The position numbers were made by a program, and so were the translations under genes. A stretch of 64,000 bases of DNA, taken from NCBI RefSeq assembly GCF_008831285.2, contig NC_045141.1:24537315-24601314 (forward strand). Direction: 5' to 3'. The notes under the pieces are model-generated. The model was given only the letters and a program-made list of their open reading frames with translations. It was not told the origin of the DNA and did no database searches. Source of the DNA: Nymphaea colorata (lineage: Eukaryota; Streptophyta; Magnoliopsida; Nymphaeales; Nymphaeaceae). Of the stretch, positions 13,062 through 31,100 are shown one piece after another. The first letter of the stretch is position 1; the number at the start of each line of letters is the position of its first letter.

Positions 13062-13462
13062 TAGAGATGTCCAGATTTAGATCTAATATTCGACCAAACC
13101 ATTCTGATAAATCAGATACCAAAAAAAAATAAATTAATATCTGATTAAGAAATAGTATCGGATTTGGACTTAAGACATGACATCCCACCAGATTAGGATC
13201 TGAATATACATAAATATATGATCAGATTCGGATTTGTTTCGAATTTAGTTTTAATAAATATTCCCTATCCAATGATCTTACGTTTTGAAAATCAGCCAAA
13301 TTCGTGTCAAAATCTGGATTCGGATTCACATATGAATGCATAAAATATGATGTGGATTTTGCAATCGGGTTTGAGATTTTGATTTGGATATAACTGTTCT
13401 TGCGAAAAATCAAATACAGTTAAGGGTATATCCAATTCAAATATGATCCGTTGACATCCCTA
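13062..13462. mobile_element. hAT-like MITE, 401 bp
   Basis: The ends are imperfect inverted repeats: TAGAGATGTCCA on the left, TAGGGATGTCAA read inward from the right. They are flanked by near-identical 8-bp direct repeats, atctcaac (13054-13061) and acctcaac (13463-13470), one mismatch. The AT-rich interior repeats 'ggattYggat/gatttggat' and has no coding frame. The 8-bp target duplication and TAGGGATGT end fit a non-autonomous hAT-type element. The class assignment is inference. Confidence 0.75.
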
Positions 13463-13470
13463 ACCTCAAC

Positions 13471-15128
13471 CTCTCTAAAAAGACGCGTCCATGGCACTGT
13501 TTGATGCATGTTCTTACCAAAGCATGAGAGGAAGAGCAGAATATTTGAGTACCAAACAAGATGGGGACACCTGATCTAAAAGACTAGATGATGTACCAAG
13601 ATGGGGACACTTGATCTAAATCGTCAGGTCACTTTTGTGCAAATGCACCACCACAAGCCTGACCCAATAATTTCATCCAAAAGGAGACGGTTCGTTGGTG
13701 TATATATAACATCATTTATGACAGTTCAGCAGGTAACAGTTCTAAAAGCTTGTATGAATAACCAATGAGCTGGTTTTGGATGACCACCCCACCGGACCCG
13801 AACCTATCTGGATTGGGTAGATTTGATAAAGAAAATTAAGATTCGATTAATAATCATAACCAGGTTTTGTGTGTGACTCCGAGACCCGGTTTGAGGTAAA
13901 CCGGAATTTAATCACCTACACATAAAAGTCGGATCCTGTGTGATCTTCTGATTCCTGTTTGTTTAACAAATTCTAAGTTTAAAATTGGATCTGGCACAAA
14001 TGCTGGCCTGTTTAGATCCTAATTTGCTTCTTCTTTTCTCATTATTTCATATGGCTGACTTCTTTCTCAAATGTTGCTGCTTTCTACTACTGTTCTCAAT
14101 GTTGAGCGGTCATTTCTAGGCCTTAGAACCACTTTATAGAAAAGCTTAATTTTCTCATGAATCTAATCCCATTTGTGTATGCTAAACTTATTTTATTTGG
14201 ATTACCTCGAGCTTCTTGAGATCCACATGTCTGAGTCCAACTCTAGAGTATGATGGCAGAATAGGACCAAGCTATGAAGGAGATTTATCTCCTTAATATG
14301 TACATCGACAAAGTTTAAAATACTAATTGTCTGGAATCTAGTTAAAAGTAGTAGAAAATAATAGGAAAGAAAGGGGGATGCATCACCCATCCAATGGAAA
14401 GCTTTTGAAATATTTTATCTGCCAACAGGAAACTTGAGGTAAATTCAGAGAATTGCAATAGGAATCCAAATTACGGTTGAAGATCCATATGGCATCCATC
14501 TATAATAGAAAATTCTATAGGGTTTGAAAAGCATAAAAGAAGGAAAGAAACCCACTTTTTTTCTGTGAATTTTCTTCCGGCGGCCGTCCCGTTTCATGCC
14601 TCACAACTCTTCACCCCGACCCCATAGCCCTATCTTAACCTAGCATATTAAAAAACGCTCATTTTTCCTCTTCTTTTACTGGTAATTGTGGAGTAGTATA
14701 GTTAGCATGTGGTATGAGAACAAGAGCCCCTTTAACCTGGTTAGTTCAGTTTAAACTTTCGAGCTGCCCCTTTAACCTGGTTAGTATTTCAGTTTAATCT
14801 CTTTCTTTCTCCCTCTCTCTCTCTCTCTCTCCCTCCCTCTGGCAAAGGAGGCGCCCCTTTCCCCATGCCTCCCTCGCTAATGGGCCACCAAGAGATATCT
14901 CTGCCAGTTCTATATATGTATATGTCACCTTGGATAATTACTCAATGGCTAACATTTAAAAATTTATTGCTACAAGCACTATAAATTGTGCTGAAATCAC
15001 ATTAAACAATTGTCACAATAAGCCCTGATTCATGCCAATTTAGTAACGGTTTTTAATGATATATCATTTTTAAATTTCAATTATCTGGCAACATACAACA
15101 CATAATGACATTAAACTCTCACTCTCTC

Positions 15129-15159
<31 letters not shown>

Positions 15160-15940
15160 TCTTTTTTTCAAAACACAATTTTGGACAATCAGAGGCCTTG
15201 TGCCAGCACTTTGTGAGAACTAGCCAGGATTTGAACAGACGGCCTCGAGACGACGAATACGGAAAACAGAATCCACCCACCCATACAGGTGGTAGCAAAA
15301 TGAGATATGGCACGTCCAAAGACGAAACTCGACCACATGTTAAGCTAAGATTTTGGCTAAATTCATGAAACAGGAAAGACCAAACCTAATTGCCAAATGA
15401 TCCATATTGTTGAGGTTATCTCATTCGATAAAAATGAAGTCGAAGAAAGAAGAATGGTTGAATACCTTTCAGAGTTTTTCCTTGTTCCCTACAATTATTG
15501 GCAAAATGTAGTTACGCAAACCTAACCAATTTATGCCAAAAGATGGACCGCAAGTTTCAAACTCTTGACCTCTTTCATTTCAAGGCTTCACTGGGCATTC
15601 AATAAGAACACTGAACACACAATGTACTTAAAACACGTTTCAAGAACACTGTTTATTTTCGTTCTAAGAAACATATTGTGATCATGAATGTTATCCATAA
15701 ACCCAATAATCAAAAATTAATGAACATAATCATATCAAATTTTTTGCGACTGAGAACATAGCGTTCTAAAAACATGTGTTCCAAAAAAACAATGTTCTTC
15801 TTTTTAAATCAATCACCCTCTTAAATCCACTACCTGTGAACAAGTGCACAGACCTCTTGTTTGCCACCTTGAGGCATCAAAGCCACCACCAACTCACTAG
15901 ATTATCATGCCAGGCAGATGAAGTATGGAAAGAAATTGTT
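13471..15940. other. Intergenic with microsatellites and short duplications
   Basis: No gene recognised. There is a 24-base near-repeat ('caagatggggacacYtgatc' at about 13557 and 13598), a duplicated 'cccctttaacctggttagt' near 14728 and 14767, a CT run at about 14811-14836 and a TA-rich run at about 15128-15160. Sequence at 13790-13960 (YCGGACCCG, 'aacccggttt') looks like a decayed dispersed repeat. Confidence 0.5.
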
Positions 15941-15947
15941 ATGGTTT

Positions 15948-16125
15948 AACTATCTAAGGACCAATACAAACATAACTGTCAGCTCGAAGAAGTGAATCAA
16001 AGGAAAACTCAGGAGCACTCGAAAAGCAAGCAAGCACCCATGGCAAACAAGGAAGACCAATTCTCCATATTCCCAAAAAGCAAATGCAATAAGATCAAGA
16101 ATGCATCACGAGCACTCATCTGAGA
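15948..16125. repeat. Decayed direct copy of the GSNOR 3' end
   Basis: This segment runs in parallel with 16210-16388, which contains the last codons and 3' UTR of the dehydrogenase gene. Shared landmarks are 'tatctaa', 'gtcagctc', 'caggagcactc', 'aaaagcaa', 'ttctcca' and 'catctgag'. The copy has drifted: the [10 protein letters not shown]-stop end no longer reads. It lies about 260 bases downstream of the functional copy in the same orientation. Confidence 0.8.
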
Positions 16126-16357
16126 AATTTGTTATTGTTTAGCTAAACTGGAAGATTCATGCAACAAGTCAGCCGTTGTGTGCACTCATGGAAGAAAGTG
16201 CCATTTTTTAAATATCTAAAGACCCCACAAACATAGCCGTCAGCTCAAGGAATTGATCAAAGGGAAAAACAGGAGCACTCCAAAAGCAAGAAAGCAACTA
16301 TGGAAAACAAAGGAGAAGACTGATTCTCCACATTCTCAAAAAGCAGACGCAATAATA

Positions 16358-21512
<5,155 letters not shown>

Positions 21513-24270
21513 GATCGAGGAAGGGAGAGTGAAAGCGAGGGAGAGACAGCTAGGGGGAGGAGAGAGTTGGGGTGCAAGTGTGTGGAGAGAGAAATGAGGT
21601 CTCCCAAATAGTGGCTCCCGATAACAATCGTCCACTTTTCTTTTTTCTTTTTTTTTTTTTGGGTAAACCTGGCAACATCCAGATCGCTGGCCTTGATCTT
21701 TGAATATCTACTTAATTCATGGATTTCATGACATCTCTCATAGTAGCTCTTGTCGGCACCGAGGCGCGTTAACATCTTCAGCGTTTAGCTACAATTTCAA
21801 TTTTGGACTTCATTTTTTTCGTTTTCCATATAACGGCTTCAGTTTTCCTACAATTGTCAAAAGAAGACATTTATTCCTTTTTAAACCCTAGTTGAAGTAT
21901 GAGTTACGATAAAGGAAATAATCATGTCATCCTTTCTTATATGATCAAAAGGAAAGAAGACAACGGTGAAAAGCATACGTGCTCACCTGTTTCAATATGT
22001 TTGCGATTTCATTTCCTTACAGTTGTTCAACTGAGATATAAAACAAAGAATGGATAACGTTGGAAGACGTACTTGAATTTGTAACCAAACGGCACGCCCC
22101 TGGACTGATTGAAGTTTCCAAAAAGAGAATTCATAGAAAGAAACATGGCACCGAATAATTGTTAACTGGTCCAGGAGTGTGAAACAATATAACTACAAAC
22201 ATTCTAACATATGAACCTGAAAATCAAGAAATACTTTTTCATATTCATCCTAGCGTCATGATCCATTGATATATTCTGTCGTACCTTATTTCCATGGACA
22301 AATTCATTCCACTTTTTTCAGTAAGCATTTCAAATTAAATTTATCAATTGCAGTTGCTTTTCCTCATGAAGTGACACACGTGCTTGCTTTTAGAAGAAAA
22401 TAAAGAAATGAATTAAATTGGATACAAAAGTATCTTTAAAAATGATGTAGCTCATTTTCATTTTCAATTTTGAGGCCAAAGTTTTTTTGCTTTTTTCTTT
22501 GTCTTTAGAGAGTTTAAGACTGTTTTAAGATTTGAGTAGAGAGCACCAATCAACTTAAGTATCACACATTCACATTACTGTTCAAAAGAGAAAATGATGA
22601 CAGGACTTTCACCAACCAGCCAGCTTGACCAGTTACACGACCAACCGTTACAAACGATCGGCTGTTAACTACCTTCTTGTTTATACGTCTTTCTTATAAA
22701 TGGTGAAACACACTATTCATACGCTAGGATCAAGAAAAAACTCCATGCTTGTTAGATATACATATGCATCCATGAAGAATATCAAAAAATAGAATAAAAA
22801 ATCAATCAATGACTATTCATGACGTCCCTAGGAAAAGTAGGGGAGCATGATTGAACGAATTTTGTCATAAACGTGCAAACACAGCAGTTTCTATCAATTG
22901 CCCCAAAGTCATGGATGAAACTGAAAAAAAAAATATTTACGCTATTAAGCCTCATAATAATGGCGCTTGGGCCTATCAATGTTTTATTTTGTGAATGGAA
23001 ATGTGGAACAGCCCAAGTGGCCCTCCCAGCAATACCGTCACCACACGTTTCAGCACCGTAGTAAAGCCATTTATGAAGCACAAAACAGTTGCTTTTGGGA
23101 ACTCTTTTTCAGGAGGGAGCAAAGCCACCGGTGTAGCAGAACTTTGTCCAATCGTGGGTATTGATTACAGCAGCTAAAAGCTAAGAGACTAACTAAGCAA
23201 ATTTGGAGACTCGACTTCCATTCTGATTCACTGGACAATGAGAGGGCATGACTTGCTGCCTTGGGCCTGTGGAATCTAAGGTAAAGACTATCGGAATGTA
23301 TTCCCCCAAGGGTAAGATTGATCGGCTTTCCTTTTTCTGGGCAAGCTGGGTTAATCTTATCAATATAGAGATGCATCCTCGAAATTGTATTCGTCGCCTT
23401 TCAACTTTAGGGCGTGTTTCATGAACTGCCCTCATCCTAGAGAACTTTTGTACCGCAACGCAAAGAAGTTAAACTCCAAGTGAAGAATGTCTCAACTATC
23501 AAACACGCATTATAGGTTATCTGGAGTTCAATCCACTAGCTGAGTCGCCATGGTTGCTGTAGTGAATGTATTCTTTCTGCTGCGCAAGTCCACGCAAACT
23601 GGACGACCAATGATTGTTGGCTCAACTGGCAAATATTTGCAGTAAGTTTAAGGAAGGAACTAAAATCTTACAACTCGTATAGATATATATAATATGCTCA
23701 CAATAGCCAAGTTCTTTCCGAATAATCAAGCAAAAGTGCTGGCTGGGGCGATTCAAGCTAGGAATCATGTGCTTGATTCAATTACTCCTGGTAACCAAGA
23801 TCGGTGTTGGGAAAATTCAGCCTTTAGAAACCAAATTTCATTAATTTCAGCTTTGATTTTTTCTTCTAAAAATAAGGTCTGAACTGCTAAACAACATTTT
23901 TAAAGGGCTATAATAAACGTCAATTGGCTTCCTTTAATCATTGCCACTGAAAGTAAACGGGCTCACTATTAGGTGACATATTGATTGTAAATTTATTAAA
24001 AAACTGCACAGTTGAGATTCTGCTCCTCTTTCAAATGTAATTTGGCATGTATAAGTTGTTCATAATTATTATTTTTTAGGGTAAGCTTCTTTCTTGTTCA
24101 TGCCTACCATGTAGAACATTGCCATGCTCATTCCTTAACTATCTATAAATCCTAAGCATATAAATCAGAACTACGAATTAATCTGTTAGGCAAGTTTGTC
24201 AACAAAAACTTATTTTTTAAGCAAATATGCTATTATATCACCTTTACAAGTTGACCAAATGAATAAAATA

Positions 24271-24466
24271 AAACAACTTACCATATTTATTTTTTCTAAA
24301 CAACAATCGCCCATCTTTTGGCTACATACCTACAGAGGGTAGCCAACCATGATTAAAATGACAAAACAAATGACTTACCGTATTATTTTCTCAAACCACA
24401 AACGCCCATGTTTTGACTACGTAACTACAGAGAGTGGCCAACCATGGTTAAAATGACAAAGCAAGT
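24271..24466. repeat. Imperfect tandem duplication, about 97-bp unit
   Basis: Two adjacent units (24271-24367 and 24368-24466). Each contains 'cttaccRtatt', 'aYcgcccatSttttg', 'ctacagaga/gggt', 'gccaaccatgRttaaaatgacaaa'. The substitutions between them show it is not very recent. Confidence 0.85.
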
Positions 24467-25832
24467 CCCAGGAATGGACTCCGAAAATGATAATAAGGCA
24501 GAAATAAAATTGTCAGTTGATTATAAGGTGCGATTGAACTTGAAAAAAAAACTGAAATAAACAAAACGTGCCCAGCTTTTAGTAGTATAACGAAAATAAA
24601 CTCAAGTTTGAAATTTTTTCATTTATCCCGCTTTTCCATGTCTAGTTGAAGCAGTTGAGCATAAAAATATACACGTGGTACCATGGCTAGCTACCCACCA
24701 GTCGTAATCTGCCAAATGAACGTAAGAAATGTTTGAACGCCATGCTATACAATCCATTTCTTGCAAACTTCATTGACACACCGTTCCCTAGAACAGTTAA
24801 AATTTATAAATCTGTCATTAAAACAGTTACTAAATTGATATTAGTCACGACAACAGTTTATGATGGCATTAATGTTGATCTATAATTTTATTAGCAACAT
24901 ACTTTTAAATTTTAACCATCTGATAACTATCCGGCGTTAAGACTTTCTGTGTGTGTGTGTCTATAACTATCCAGCATAAGACTTTCTCTGCGTATAGATA
25001 TATATATATATAATCGTTGAGAAATACAATATGTTCAATAGCAGTTTACATATGCTATTTTCTCAACCATGCCAAGGCTTTGCTAAGAACCGTAAATGGG
25101 AGGGGAGATGATTTAGAAGGGACTAAACGAATACATGATATCCTATAGTATACCCACCAAATATATCTCTTTAATTAATTGGAAGTTGGGAAGCTGAGAG
25201 TAAAGGGCAAACAATAATCATTTTTCAAAGGAGAGAATTCTGAAGTCAGCCCCTCTTAAAAAACAGAAAGCACTTCTGAAGATACTGCTTGGAATAAAGA
25301 GAAAAAGAGGAGCTGAAGTCAGCCGAGGGACGTGGAGAACCGGAGTGAGGCGTGGAGGCCGGAGGGGCCTCTCTTCCCGCTCAACGGGCGAAGTCCACCT
25401 GTTGACGAAGAAGAGGAGCAAAGCAATTGCTTGCCAATCCCCAATGGCGCACCAATGAAGAACGGGAGAAGGGAGTGAGGCAGTTGCTTGCCAACCCTCT
25501 CTGTTGCAGAGAAATGGAGAACCGGTCGAGGGTGAAGTGGATATAGTGGTCATTTTCTTGATGAGCTAATCTTTGCGGTCCCAATCTCTCCATTTTTGGA
25601 CGGACTGGGGATAAACGTGTTTTTCTTTTCCTTTCCTCTCCATTTCTTCTCATCCACACAAATCAATTCTAATAATTTTCTTTCCCTCTTAATAAATTAT
25701 CCAAACAATTAAATTGTCGAACTCCATCCTTACCTTTCCCTTCAAACAAACGGTAAAAGTCGGTCATGCCAAGTCCGAAACAAATCAGCCCTGGGCTAAT
25801 AAGGCCGCTGCAGCAGTCAAATCTACTAGAAC

Positions 25833-25954
25833 AGAAACCTGATTGGCAATTCATAGTGCATTATCTCTACACCACCTTCTATGTTACAGCAATAGAAACC
25901 TGATTGGCAATTCATAGTGCATTATCTCTACACCACCTTCTATGTTACAGCAAT
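25833..25954. repeat. Perfect 61-bp tandem duplication
   Basis: The 61-base unit beginning agaaacctgattggcaattc is present twice head to tail (25833-25893 and 25894-25954) with no difference that I can see. It is either a very recent slippage or an assembly artefact. Confidence 0.95.
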
Positions 25955-26074
25955 ACATGAAAGGCTCAACAAAACGTTAAAATCATCATGCCTCCAAAAA
26001 TCTCTAAAAATTATCATTAATTTACAGAAACTGTGGGCAATAAAGCTGCAACAACTACATTTAACTAAAGTTGG

Positions 26075-26199
26075 ACACCGGGTCATGCAGCCACCAAGTA
26101 CCCAGCCCGACTCAAACCCTAACCCAGCCCAAAAAAGGGGGTACCGGGCTGGACCAATTGAGCCCAATAATAAGCCTGAGTGGACCCGATAATATTTTT

Positions 26200-26244
<45 letters not shown>

Positions 26245-26400
26245 TTATATTAAAATTTTTAAATATAATCGAACCAAACCCGAGCCAGGCTCTAGTTTGG
26301 GTTTGAATGGTCGGACCAAGCCCGGGCCTGAGTTTCACGACCCAAGCCCAGCTCGTGGCTCCTTATCAAGGACCGGGCCGGCCCAATGCCCTGAAAAATG
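26075..26400. mobile_element. GC-rich dispersed-repeat remnant with internal TA run
   Basis: Composed of degenerate 'gggcccgggccgg/aagcccgggcc/gacccgataa' segments in both orientations around a TA microsatellite (about 26205-26241). This composition is typical of a common plant non-autonomous repeat. I cannot define exact ends or a target duplication. Confidence 0.45.
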
Positions 26401-28189
26401 TTATAATAGGAAAAGCCATGATACTCACTTTAAATGAAATATAAATTGAAAAAAAAAATGGCACATAGATAAAGACTCGCGTAACTCTACAGATAACTGT
26501 CGTGTCAGTATCATTCAAAGTATCAAAGCGGACAAGAAAATGTTTTCAAGGCCCACTCGGTCAGCTCATCTCGCCAGATATGCGCCTTTGCCCATATCCG
26601 TCCGGTATGTAGATAAGATAACATTTTTCTTGTGAAAGTAGGCTACAAGGTTAGTCCCTTCAGGCCCTTCTCATAGTACTTGGATCTACATGTATGGCGT
26701 ACCTCAACCAATCACGGTAAGCATTTTAGCCTGTGAACCATCAGACCAATCCCAACATCCAACAACGCCCGACAAGACGAAGCACAAAAGTGACATAGAC
26801 TTATGCCTGTATACTAACCGCCTGCCTCCAGCTTCCTAAATGCTGCAAACCTGACAGAGATCAAAGGAAAAAAACTTTTGTTTTTTTTTAAGGATAAGAA
26901 TACCAGAAACCACTTCTATTGAAAGAGAACCAGTTGCCAAGGTTGGAAGCAAAGGCTATATTACCAGCAAATACCAGTTGTCAAGGTTGGAAACAGGCTC
27001 CATTACAAGCAAATTTAGAGATGGAGCAACAAAACCATGTTCATGATTAAATGGTTAAATTTAGAAATCATTTTCATGATTAAATGGTTGGAGTTAGTGC
27101 ATAAAAATCTATAGAATGATCAAATAGACAAATACACATGAAATCCTCCTGTCATCAAGGAAATCACAACTTCATTATTCCTTAGATTGTCAAATGAATC
27201 AATTGAGCGAAGTTTCAGAGCAAACAATAAGGTGATAGGATCCTAATGATACCAATGGACTGAGGGAGTGACGCCTCCGTACTCACCTTTACAGGTATGA
27301 CAACCCAGGTTGAGTGAGTTTGCTACCGTCTATCAACCCATAGCCCAAATCTTGCAATGCAACGAAGCCTGAAGAATCGTAGCAAAGGAACTGGAAAAAA
27401 GAATCATATCCACTAATTACATTCAAAGTTCTTCTTATAACCTGAAAAATATACCCCAAAAGTCGCAGAATGCTGAAAAAAAGAGAACCATGAAGTCCCA
27501 GATTGATTCAGACGGTTCTCGAACTTTAGTACATGGTTGAATTTACATAACTAAGTTGGGAAGTTTGGCATCTTACAAGGTGCTTGATAAAAAGACATCT
27601 CTTGGACTCTTTGAGGTCCTCAAAACCACAGCTTATATATTAAAAAAAAAAAAAATCCAACTCACATGAAAATGATTCCCCTCAGTTCACTGATTAGCAA
27701 ATGTAACCCTATGTCACACAGGTGAAGGGTGTGGGTGCAGCATTTTTTAAGGAAAATGGCTGCACCAGCACCTGAATCGTGTCCACTCGGGTGCGGCAAC
27801 CTTTTGATGAGTCTGTGAAACTCTGCTGCGACCATGCAGAAGCATCTAACAAGACATTCTCTACTCGGTTTTACTAATAAAATACATGTATTCCATGGCA
27901 AGTTTCATGGGCACCGGTACCATCACTATTCAAGATGAACATTTTACTCATAGCAGTAAAAGAAGATAACCTAGGCCACCTGTACATTTAGTAAGCCAAC
28001 ATAGTATAACTTTAAACCTGCTTATAGAATTTAGAACCAAAAAATGTTTCGCTTGATTAAGATCTGTGCTTGTCAACTTTTTGTTTCATTTGCCTTTATA
28101 ACCTTCAAGGCGCCTAAGAGCATTCAGAGGAAAACACATGAAATTGAAGACAAGGATCTGTACTTACATTGAGAAAATCAGGTAACAAC

Positions 28190-31100
28190 TTATAAAGATG
28201 TAGTCTTCCGAAGTTCTTGCAGAGGCTCAACTAGGTCACGGCCAATCACCACAATTTTGGATCTTCTCTGTCCTTTAACATTTTTGTGGTCTATCTGTTT
28301 CTTGTGAGAGAACTCTCTCAGTTGCTGCTGAAGAAGAGGTGACATGCCAGCCTGAATAAGCACAAACAAAAGAAGCATGTCCAACTATCAAAATTTTAAC
28401 AATGTAAAAGACTGACAATCTGAAAAGAAAAAAAAAGAACGTAACATTCATGAATATTTCCAACCATTAACTCAGATTAGAAATAAGTCTGTCTGGATAT
28501 GAAACCTAAACCTAGATCCAAGCATACCGTTGGTAAACTTTTAAACATAGAAGACTGGAAGCAACCAATATCAAGATTCAGTTGTGCCTAATTCCACACT
28601 GTCAAGTTAAGGACTTAGGACTCACATTAAAGACTGTAAGATTGCTCCAGATTCTTTATTCTAGAATCTCTCAAATACATCATTAACATAACCATATTGA
28701 AGATATAATTTCATATAAAGAAAAAAAAATACACTGCCAAACCAGGATAGGAGAAAGCATGTCTGATTAACAGACTTACCCCTGCAACAAAGCGATGTGA
28801 AAATGTTGTGGGTTGCAATGGACGTGATAGGAGCTTATTGAGTTCCTGAAAGCATACATCCATATTTATCATAGTGTACCAAAAAATTATTTAGCTTTAG
28901 TTCTATAACTACACCAATACTCAAAATGAAAAGAAAGAGGACCTTCTTCAAATGGTTTAAATGCAAGTTCATATTTCTCTTCTGCCTGTGATTGCTTTCT
29001 CTTTCTCCCTCACTGCTATCATCTTCCACGTTCAACTCAAGCGACTCAGCGTTACGCTCAAACCAGCTTTTTTTTGAATTTTCCTGGAAAGCACAAAGGG
29101 GGAAATGAATCTTACAAGAAGGCTATCAACATCATATTCTAACAAAGTCATTATTTGACTTCCAAAACAGCCCAAAAACCAGCTGCACTAACAAATGAAT
29201 GCATGCTTCCGAAGAAAACAAAACGAGACAAGAATGTAAAGGTGAAATGCAAACACAGATGGCTTTGGAGATGAGACAGAATTTTGAGTACATCAAAATG
29301 TGAATGCAACGTCTCATTTCCTTCTATCCTTTTACCGTTATATAAGCAACATGTTTTGATGTAATTCTGTCAAGCTTCTCGTGAAGTCATCTATGAGAAA
29401 CCCTTGCCTCCTCGACAGTCAATGGCCTAGGCATCAGTGCTCCTGTATATGAATCTATGAGATAGTATGCAACTGTAAACACCTCTCTCAAATTCAATAC
29501 GCATCCTGAATATTATCTTGTGTCAAGTGCACTTTGCAAACATCTCGCAGTCTATTATTGTCCTTTATGCAAGTTATATGCTTATTCTGTGGTGTTGGCT
29601 ACAAGATTTTTAGCACAAGATCAGTAGTGTGCATGATGAGTCAGCATGGACGCCTCCTTAACCAAGGGTTCCCTTCATTGCCTCGATGTCGTTGTCTGAT
29701 TATTCAAATGAATTACTTAGCGTGAGAGAGTTAACATAGATAGATGCTGATATGGCATTAAGGTTTAGGCATACATTGAATGCAATGATGATCTCAAATT
29801 AACTTATAGATTTTCATTTTCTGTAACTGGACTAAAAGTTTCAGGCCATTCAGGAACTCCAAAATAATTATTCTTAGGATTCTCTAATTAAAGTCATACA
29901 AAAGGTTGAGCAACAACTTACTTGAGCATTCATATGCAAAACCTTGTCTATTCTGTAAGCAAGAGAAAGACGTTTCACAACAGCTGGCATGTATGAGCTA
30001 TCTAAAGGAAACGCATTAAGACTTTCCTGCAAAGAGAAAAAAGGAAATGTCACTTCAACAAAAGGATCACATGAGGCACAAAATAAAAAACAAATAAGAA
30101 ATTTAAGTGCACTTTGAATTACAGACCGATGATTGGTAAAGGTAAGAAAGATCAAGGGGCAAAAGGTTTTAGATATTCGATTATGAACTATAAATAGACA
30201 CCCTAGCTATGCCTTCTTCTGCCTCTCCAATGCCGTTAGAATTGCTTTGTCCATGTATCCATATCATGCATATGAATTAATATAACATCAAGTAATAGAA
30301 CAATCGCCGACCAAATTTGAGAAGTGAAAGAAGAACAAAAATGACAAGATCTCAACCTTGGAGAAAGATTTACATAGAGAAGAAAACTTAGATCTGTCTG
30401 TTGGGGAAATAAGCGCAATGCTGCATCCATCAGAAGAGGCACGAGCAGTTCTTCCACTTCTATGTATGTAAATCTGAATGCAAGAAATTTTTTTTCAAAA
30501 AAAAAAATGTTGGGAGAAAGTACTCCACAGAATATTCACAACTGTAGTGACAGAAACAAACTTCTGCTGAATGTGGTAACTGATAATGAATAACAGTCCG
30601 GACACCAGGGACATCTAGACCTCGTGCTGCAACATCAGTAGCAACAAGAATTCCATGCTCGCTTGAACGAAAATGATCAATTGCCTACATTGAAAACACA
30701 ACTCACAGTTAATTACTAGGACAGAGTAGGATATCAACCAGATCATAATGTGTGAACATTTAAAGACCTGATAGCTGCTACCAATCAGTATGATCATCAG
30801 TAACAAGCCAATGTTAATGAAGGGTCACAGTGCATGAAGACCAAGACTAACTGAACATTCCCTAGCTCAACATTTCTGGACACTAAGAAGTCCGAACAAA
30901 TGACTTAAGTTCTCTAGATATCCATGGATGGTTTCTGGATGTTGGCCTTTCATTCTTTATTTATTTAGTTTGATCTAAACTAATTTGAACCATTAATCCC
31001 ACAACTTCAGATATTAAGAAGAAATTCATATTTTTTTCAACAAAATCATAAAGCTAAAAGAAGTCCCAGTCTTTTTACTCGTCTGATGCCATCTCTTTGC

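Larger units (their letters stand above)
21650..28000. other. Intergenic between GSNOR and RH13
   Basis: Upstream of GSNOR and downstream of the helicase. No gene recognised. The minus-strand frames at 22806-23435 and 25218-25659 show no family features. The region holds several small duplications (24271-24466, 24940-24990, 25833-25954, 26930-27005), a GC-rich repeat remnant (26075-26400) and a TA run. The last few hundred bases before 28190 probably include the RH13 3' UTR. Confidence 0.5.
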
